Source of the DNA: Tepidisphaeraceae bacterium
GTDB taxonomy: Bacteria; Planctomycetota; Phycisphaerae; Tepidisphaerales; Tepidisphaeraceae
Assembly (NCBI GenBank): GCA_025450555.1
Contig: JANWHF010000203.1
Span: forward strand, 1 to 6,222
Reading direction: 5' to 3'
DNA: 6,222 nucleotides
The notes under the pieces were generated by a model, which was not told the DNA's origin, did not search any database, and saw nothing but the letters and a program-made list of their open reading frames with translations. Numbering within the stretch: the stretch's first letter is position 1; every line of letters starts with the position of its first letter. This document shows positions 1 through 4,007 of this stretch, in pieces. A program made the position numbers and the translations under genes.

Positions 1-1573
1 CATCATTGGCAAAGTCACGCAGCCGCTGTTGCGCTTCGTCAATCTGCCTCTGGAGATCGCGCAACTCGCCATATTGCAATCGGGCGGCAGCTTCCCAGTT
101 CCCCTGCCGCTGCGCCTGCTCCAGCTCAACGCGCTTCTGATCCATCTGCTCCTGGAGCTCCTTGATCTTGCGCATCGCGCCAACTTCATTTTCCCAGCGC
201 GTCATCAGGCGCGTGTTGTTCTCCTGAAGGTCCGACAGCTCTCGCTCGGCCTTCTGAAGCTGCTGCTTCGAAGCCGAGTCTTTTTCGTGACGAAGTGCCT
301 CGATTTCGATCTGAAGCTGCATGATCCGCCGACGCACCTGGTCCAGCTCGGCGGGCATCGAGTCGTTCTCGATGCGCAGGCGCGACGCGGCTTCGTCGAT
401 CAGGTCGATCGCCTTATCAGGGAGGAACCGGTCGCTGATGTAGCGATCGGACAAGACCGCGGCTGAGACGATCGCTGAGTCGGTGATGCGCACGCCATGA
501 TGCGTCTGATAGCGCTCCTTCAGGCCGCGAAGAATAGCGATGGTGTCTTCGACCGTCGGCTGTCCGACGTAGATCGGCTGGAATCGCCGCTCCAGAGCCG
601 CATCCTTCTCGATATGCTTCTGATATTCATCGAGAGTCGTAGCGCCGATGGTGCGCAGCTCCCCGCGCGCCAAGGCCGGCTTCAGAAGATTGCCGGCATC
701 CATGGAACCTTCAGCCTTGCCCGCGCCGACGACCGTATGCAACTCGTCGATGAACAGGATGACTTGTCCATCGCTTTGCGTGACTTCCTTGATGACCGCT
801 TTGAGACGATCCTCAAATTCGCCACGGAATTTCGCTCCCGCGATCAGCGCGCCCATGTCCAGCGCGATGATCCGCTTGCCCTTCAGCACGTCCGGCACAT
901 CGCCATTGACCATACGAATGGCAAGGCCTTCGACGATCGCAGTTTTGCCGACACCGGGCTCGCCGATCAGCACGGGATTGTTCTTTGTTCGTCGCGCCAG
1001 CACCTGCATCGTCCGGCGGATTTCTTCATCGCGGCCGATGACCGGATCAAGCTTGCCCTGCCGGGCCGCTTCAACCAGATCGCGGCCATATCGCTGTAGC
1101 GCCTGGTATTTGTCTTCGGGATTCTGATCGGTGACGCGCTGACCCCCTCGAACATCCTTAAGTGCGCCAAGAATTGCATTGTGGTTGACGCCGCTCGCGG
1201 CAAGGATGTCGCGCGCCTCGCTCTTGACGCTGGCCAAGGCCAGCATCAGATGCTCGGTTGAGGTGTATTCGTCCTTCAGCCGATCGGCTTCCTTCTGCGC
1301 GGTTGTGAAGACGTCATTCGTCGCACGGTTCACGCCCAGATGAGTGCCGGTGGCGGCGGGCAGCCGATCGAGCTGCTGCTCAACCGCCTGGGTAATCTGC
1401 CCAATATTGGCTCCGAGTTTTTGGAGGAGCGGATTGACCACGCCCTCCTTTTCCTCGAGCAATGCCTGAAGCAGATGAAGTGGGAGCAATTCGGGGTTAT
1501 TACGCTGCTGCGCCAGCTCCTGAGCGCGAGCGACGGCCTCCTGGGCCTTGATGGTTAGTTTATCGAATCGCAT
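1..1573 (-). CDS. clpB: ATP-dependent protein disaggregase ClpB (N-terminal 524 residues; gene runs off the left edge)
   Basis: ClpB is a cytoplasmic hexameric AAA+ chaperone that, with DnaK, threads aggregated proteins through its pore and refolds them after heat stress. Translating the minus strand from the ATG at 1571-1573 gives an uninterrupted frame to the window edge, beginning MRFDKLTIKAQEAVARAQ, as in the Clp N domain (about residues 1-145). NBD1 follows. Walker A GEPGVGKT is at residues 204-211 (941-964), Walker B VILFIDE ends with Glu277 (743-745), and the LERRF arginine-finger pair is at residues 329-330 (584-589). From about residue 410 the charged heptad-like coiled coil of the middle domain begins. 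That domain identifies ClpB rather than ClpA or ClpX. Motif positions lie within about two residues of the E. coli protein. The pore-loop motif reads GAKFRGEF, with Phe249 where Tyr is usual. The start is supported by an AAGGAA site upstream. NBD2 lies outside the window. No frameshift was seen. Confidence 0.97.
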   Translation of the reverse strand, partial: MRFDKLTIKAQEAVARAQELAQQRNNPELLPLHLLQALLEEKEGVVNPLLQKLGANIGQITQAVEQQLDRLPAATGTHLGVNRATNDVFTTAQKEADRLKDEYTSTEHLMLALASVKSEARDILAASGVNHNAILGALKDVRGGQRVTDQNPEDKYQALQRYGRDLVEAARQGKLDPVIGRDEEIRRTMQVLARRTKNNPVLIGEPGVGKTAIVEGLAIRMVNGDVPDVLKGKRIIALDMGALIAGAKFRGEFEDRLKAVIKEVTQSDGQVILFIDELHTVVGAGKAEGSMDAGNLLKPALARGELRTIGATTLDEYQKHIEKDAALERRFQPIYVGQPTVEDTIAILRGLKERYQTHHGVRITDSAIVSAAVLSDRYISDRFLPDKAIDLIDEAASRLRIENDSMPAELDQVRRRIMQLQIEIEALRHEKDSASKQQLQKAERELSDLQENNTRLMTRWENEVGAMRKIKELQEQMDQKRVELEQAQRQGNWEAAARLQYGELRDLQRQIDEAQQRLRDFAND

Positions 1574-1582
1574 GGTGATAGG

Positions 1583-1588
1583 TTCCTT
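1583..1588 (-). promoter_or_regulatory. clpB ribosome binding site
   Basis: Read on the minus strand, AAGGAA (within GGAAGGAACC) lies 9 bases before the ATG at 1571-1573. This supports that ATG as the clpB start, which also gives the expected N-terminus of the family. Confidence 0.75.
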
Positions 1589-1593
1589 CCGCG

Positions 1594-1609
1594 CCCGGCG
1601 AATGCCGGG
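1594..1609 (-). other. GC-rich hairpin in the clpB leader
   Basis: CCCGGC (1594-1599) and GCCGGG (1604-1609) are perfect complements around a 4-base loop. Transcribed on the minus strand, this puts a 6-bp GC stem just 5' of the clpB ribosome binding site. There is no U-tract, so a terminator is unlikely. It could stabilise the mRNA 5' end or affect ribosome access, but no thermosensor family was recognised. Confidence 0.45.
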
Positions 1610-1644
1610 TGCTCAGTAAGCTATACTGCAAAAGCAGGGCCAAG

Positions 1645-1667
1645 GTTCGTGTGAATTTCACACGAAC
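1645..1667. promoter_or_regulatory. Perfect 23-bp palindrome upstream of clpB, putative operator
   Basis: Arms GTTCGTGTGAA (1645-1655) and TTCACACGAAC (1657-1667) are exact reverse complements around a single central base (1656). The site lies 72 bases before the clpB start and about 136 bases after the stop of the membrane-protein gene. Neither strand has a U-tract after it, so a dimeric transcription factor site is more likely than a terminator. A weak minus-strand -10 candidate, TATAGC (1620-1625), lies downstream, which would put the palindrome over or near the -35 region. It is not the CIRCE element (TTAGCACTC-N9-GAGTGCTAA). The regulator is unknown. Confidence 0.6.
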
Positions 1668-1687
1668 GAAGCGATAAATGGCGGCGG

Positions 1688-1708
1688 GTCCATCCTTTAA
1701 AAATGGAC
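1688..1708. repeat. Short inverted repeat in the clpB upstream gap
   Basis: GTCCAT (1688-1693) and ATGGAC (1703-1708) are perfect 6-bp complements around a 9-base A/T-rich loop. The A/T-rich centre stands out in an otherwise GC-rich gap and sits upstream of the 23-bp palindrome. It may be part of the clpB control region or a chance match; nothing assigns it a function. Apart from this, the palindrome, its half-site and the leader hairpin, the gap 1574-1803 shows no gene. Confidence 0.25.
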
Positions 1709-1803
1709 AACAACCGCACCTTTTCCACACGAATTGCCGGGGAAAACCAGCTCTGGGAATTAACAGGGCTCAGGGAACTGCTGGAGTGGCAGGTGTTGCT
1801 GGA

Positions 1804-2496
1804 TCAATGCTCGCGTCGCCTGACAGGCTTGGCATCATCCGCCGATCCAGATGAATCGGCGAGTTGCTCGGCCGTCTGGTAGCGCGTGTATTGAAAGAAA
1901 AAGGATGGGATCGCCAGCAGCAGCGTGCAGACGCCCGCGACGACCGCATGCGTCGGAACCTGATGCAGCGATGGCAGCGTCCGATAACGCACAAGCACGA
2001 TCGTCGCCGCCGACCCTATCACAACCATCGCGGCTCCCGACAAGCTCGTATAGAGCATGATCACATTGCGATAGAACATCAGCACCGGAGCGCCGACGAT
2101 CACTGCCGCCGCGAACGCCACGAAGAATGTCCCGATGACATTGATCCCCGAGCTGGCAGTCGCCACCCAGCCCAAGGCGGCAGCGGTCAATCCCACCGCC
2201 AGAGCCGACACCCATCGCGTGTAATGCCACGTCGCAAACCCCGCGATCACTGCCGCAAGCAGCATCCCGATCGGCAGCGAGTCGATCAGCATGCCAAGGG
2301 CGGCGCCAATCAAGAGGCCGCAAAGAATCGATTGAATGGTCGTCACCAGCCTGAAAACCTGAATGCCCCATAACAAAAATGCAAAGCCCATTAACGCCAG
2401 GGACATGCCCACGAACGTGCCAATGTCAGACGTCGGCACGATCACCCGATCGGGCAGCTGTTCAAACGTCTTGATGAAGGCGTGAGCGAGCAGCAT
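1804..2496 (-). CDS. Seven-span membrane protein, TMEM198/DUF4203-like
   Basis: The 230-residue product is almost entirely hydrophobic. About seven membrane spans are visible, near residues 26-49, 55-74, 75-92, 95-114, 117-142, 146-171 and 182-203. They are followed by a short cytoplasmic-type tail rich in charge (SADDAKPVRRREH). The pattern of small-residue helices with a 'G-F-x-F-L-L-W-G-x-x-V-F-R' segment in the first span resembles the TM7S3/TM198-like (DUF4203) family, whose biochemical role in bacteria is not established; this assignment is from memory and tentative. The ATG at 2494-2496 was chosen because AGGTGGAG (2510-2517) precedes it, though 13 bases away. The upstream in-frame ATG at 2545-2547 would add an unusual Cys/Arg-rich stretch (CACRWRCHR) and has no clear ribosome binding site. 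The gene is upstream of clpB on the same strand, but the 230-base gap argues against a tight operon. Confidence 0.75.
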   Translation of the reverse strand: MLLAHAFIKTFEQLPDRVIVPTSDIGTFVGMSLALMGFAFLLWGIQVFRLVTTIQSILCGLLIGAALGMLIDSLPIGMLLAAVIAGFATWHYTRWVSALAVGLTAAALGWVATASSGINVIGTFFVAFAAAVIVGAPVLMFYRNVIMLYTSLSGAAMVVIGSAATIVLVRYRTLPSLHQVPTHAVVAGVCTLLLAIPSFFFQYTRYQTAEQLADSSGSADDAKPVRRREH

Positions 2497-2542
2497 TTGG
2501 CGATGGCATCTCCACCTGCATGCGCAGCCGAGTACCACGTTT

Positions 2543-2578
2543 CTCATTCGACCAGCACAGCGTTAAAACATGAATGAG
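2543..2578. promoter_or_regulatory. Inverted repeat in the divergent serB/membrane-protein region
   Basis: CTCATTC (2543-2549) and GAATGAG (2572-2578) are exact 7-bp reverse complements separated by 22 bases, so their centres are 29 bp apart. They sit between two divergently transcribed genes, immediately before the serB ribosome binding site. The spacer contains a short A/T-rich run (GTTAAAAC). A shared operator is possible, but arms this short could arise by chance. Confidence 0.3.
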
Positions 2579-2580
2579 TC

Positions 2581-2584
2581 AGGA
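2581..2584 (+). promoter_or_regulatory. serB ribosome binding site
   Basis: AGGA lies 5 bases before the ATG at 2590-2592. The later in-frame ATG codons (2629 and 2635) have no comparable site, so the 2590 start is preferred. Confidence 0.6.
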
Positions 2585-2589
2585 CCCAA

Positions 2590-3882
2590 ATGCTTCTTGC
2601 GGCAGAATCGAGCCGACCCTTGCCAGACATGGCGATGGCGCTACAATCGCGCCGCTTGGCTGAAGTGGCTGAATCCATCCTGCTCCTGCACGTGACCGGC
2701 GAAGACAAGCCGGGCATCACGGCTTCCCTCACGCGCATCCTCGGCCGCCAGCAGGTTGAAATTCTCGACATCAACCAGACGGTCATTCATAAGACGCTTC
2801 TGTTGGGCATGCTCGTGCGGATTCCGCCGGAGGTGGAATCGACTGCAGTCCTCAAAGATCTGCTTTTCACGGCTCATCATGCATCGTTGCAGCTGCGCAT
2901 CACGCCAGTCGATGACGATCAATATGATGCCTGGGTCCAGCGGCAGGGAAAGCCGAGATATATCCTCACGCTGCTGGCGCGGCGATTGGCCGCCGAGCAT
3001 CTGGCGGCGGTGTCGTCGGTGATTGCAGATCAGGAAATGAATATCGACATCATCACGCGTTTATCGGGGCGTCCGCCTCGAGAGGATGATGGACGGCCAC
3101 GCCGCGCGTGCGTCGAGTTCTCGATTCGCGGGCAGCCGCGCGATGAAGATGCGCTACGCGCTGCTTTGATGGCAACCACGCAGCAACATCCGGTCGATAT
3201 CGCCTGGCAGCGGGACAATATCTATCGCCGGATTCGTCGCCTCGTCGCCTTCGACATGGATTCGACGCTGATCCAGCATGAAGTGATCGATGAGCTGGCG
3301 CGCGACGCCGGCGTCTATGACAAAGTCGCCGCCATCACCGAATCGGCCATGCGTGGCGAACTGGATTTCAACCAGTCGCTCATCCAGCGCGTCGCGCTGC
3401 TCAAAGGTTTGCGCGCCGCGACGCTTGAACGCATTGCCAATCGCCTGACACTCAGCGAGGGAGCCGAGCGGCTGATCTGCGCCCTCAAATCGTTTGGATA
3501 CAAAACCGCCATTATCTCCGGCGGATTCGCCTTTTTCGGAAATGTGCTGCGCGATCGGCTGGGCATCGATTACGTCCGCACCAACGATCTGGAAGTAGAG
3601 CAAGGCGTGCTGACCGGCCGCGTAAAGGGCGAAATCATCAACGCCGCCCGCAAGGCGCAGTTGCTCCAGGAGATTGCCGCGCAGGAAAACATCTCTTTGC
3701 AGCAGACGATCGCCGTAGGAGACGGCGCCAATGATCTTCCGATGCTCGCCGCCGCGGGGCTCGGGATTGCTTTTCATGCCAAGCCCCTCGTCGCGCAAAG
3801 CGCGCGGCACAAAATCTCCACCCTCGGGCTGGATTCAATTCTCTATCTGATTGGCGTCCGAGATCGCGATCTGACGGCATAG
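2590..3882 (+). CDS. serB: Phosphoserine phosphatase SerB with two N-terminal ACT domains
   Basis: SerB hydrolyses O-phospho-L-serine to serine, the last step of the phosphorylated serine pathway, in the cytoplasm. The 430-residue protein has two ACT-type regions (about residues 29-105, with VTGEDKPGITASLTRIL, and about 122-206), followed by an HAD-superfamily phosphatase domain from about 215. All HAD motifs are intact: motif I DMDST with nucleophile Asp222 and acid/base Asp224, substrate-binding Glu231 and Arg255 (MRGELDF), motif II Ser310 in ISGGF, Lys355 (motif III), and GDGAND with Asp378 and Asp382 (motif IV). Length and layout match the ACT-containing SerB type known from mycobacteria (SerB2) rather than the shorter enzymes. 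In that type the ACT domains bind amino acids and regulate activity, so serine feedback is plausible here by inference. The gene stands alone on its strand, with a divergent neighbour upstream and a convergent one downstream. Confidence 0.96.
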   Translation: MLLAAESSRPLPDMAMALQSRRLAEVAESILLLHVTGEDKPGITASLTRILGRQQVEILDINQTVIHKTLLLGMLVRIPPEVESTAVLKDLLFTAHHASLQLRITPVDDDQYDAWVQRQGKPRYILTLLARRLAAEHLAAVSSVIADQEMNIDIITRLSGRPPREDDGRPRRACVEFSIRGQPRDEDALRAALMATTQQHPVDIAWQRDNIYRRIRRLVAFDMDSTLIQHEVIDELARDAGVYDKVAAITESAMRGELDFNQSLIQRVALLKGLRAATLERIANRLTLSEGAERLICALKSFGYKTAIISGGFAFFGNVLRDRLGIDYVRTNDLEVEQGVLTGRVKGEIINAARKAQLLQEIAAQENISLQQTIAVGDGANDLPMLAAAGLGIAFHAKPLVAQSARHKISTLGLDSILYLIGVRDRDLTA

Positions 3883-3896
3883 ACGAACCGGAATTC

Positions 3897-3939
3897 AAAG
3901 AGTCGCACATGCAGTTTGTGCCGTCCGGACGCGCTCTTT
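3897..3939. terminator. Possible bidirectional terminator between serB and the GH25 gene
   Basis: AAAGAG (3897-3902) plus CGC (3904-3906) pairs with GCG (3931-3933) plus CTCTTT (3934-3939), with one bulged base. Inside the loop, GCACA/TGTGC and the self-complementary GTCCGGAC could add structure. The outer A-rich and T-rich arms give both strands a T-rich 3' side, and CGTTTCGT follows on the plus strand. It sits 14 bases after the serB stop and 68 bases after the stop of the convergent gene, which fits a shared terminator. The U-tract is imperfect. Confidence 0.4.
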
Positions 3940-4007
3940 CGTTTCGTCGCATGTTCCAAATGTCTCAAAAAGGACGCCCCGCGACCGGATCGACATCGAC
4001 CCCTCGG

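Noticed and set aside
29..1127. Long plus-strand open frames opposite clpB (29-466, 497-1099, 648-1127)
   Set aside because: They are antisense to a clpB frame with intact Walker A, Walker B and arginine-finger motifs; their products are low-complexity and match no family.
1745..1765. CCAG-CTGG hairpin followed by T's as a terminator for the membrane-protein gene
   Set aside because: The stem is only 4 bp with a 2-base loop, too small to be a stable terminator.
1864..2373. Plus-strand open frame of 169 residues opposite the membrane protein
   Set aside because: The product is rich in Arg, His and Gln, as expected from the reverse of a hydrophobic coding region, and no ribosome binding site was seen.
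3154..3810. Minus-strand open frame of 218 residues opposite serB
   Set aside because: It lies fully inside serB, whose HAD motifs are all intact; it is a GC-driven shadow.
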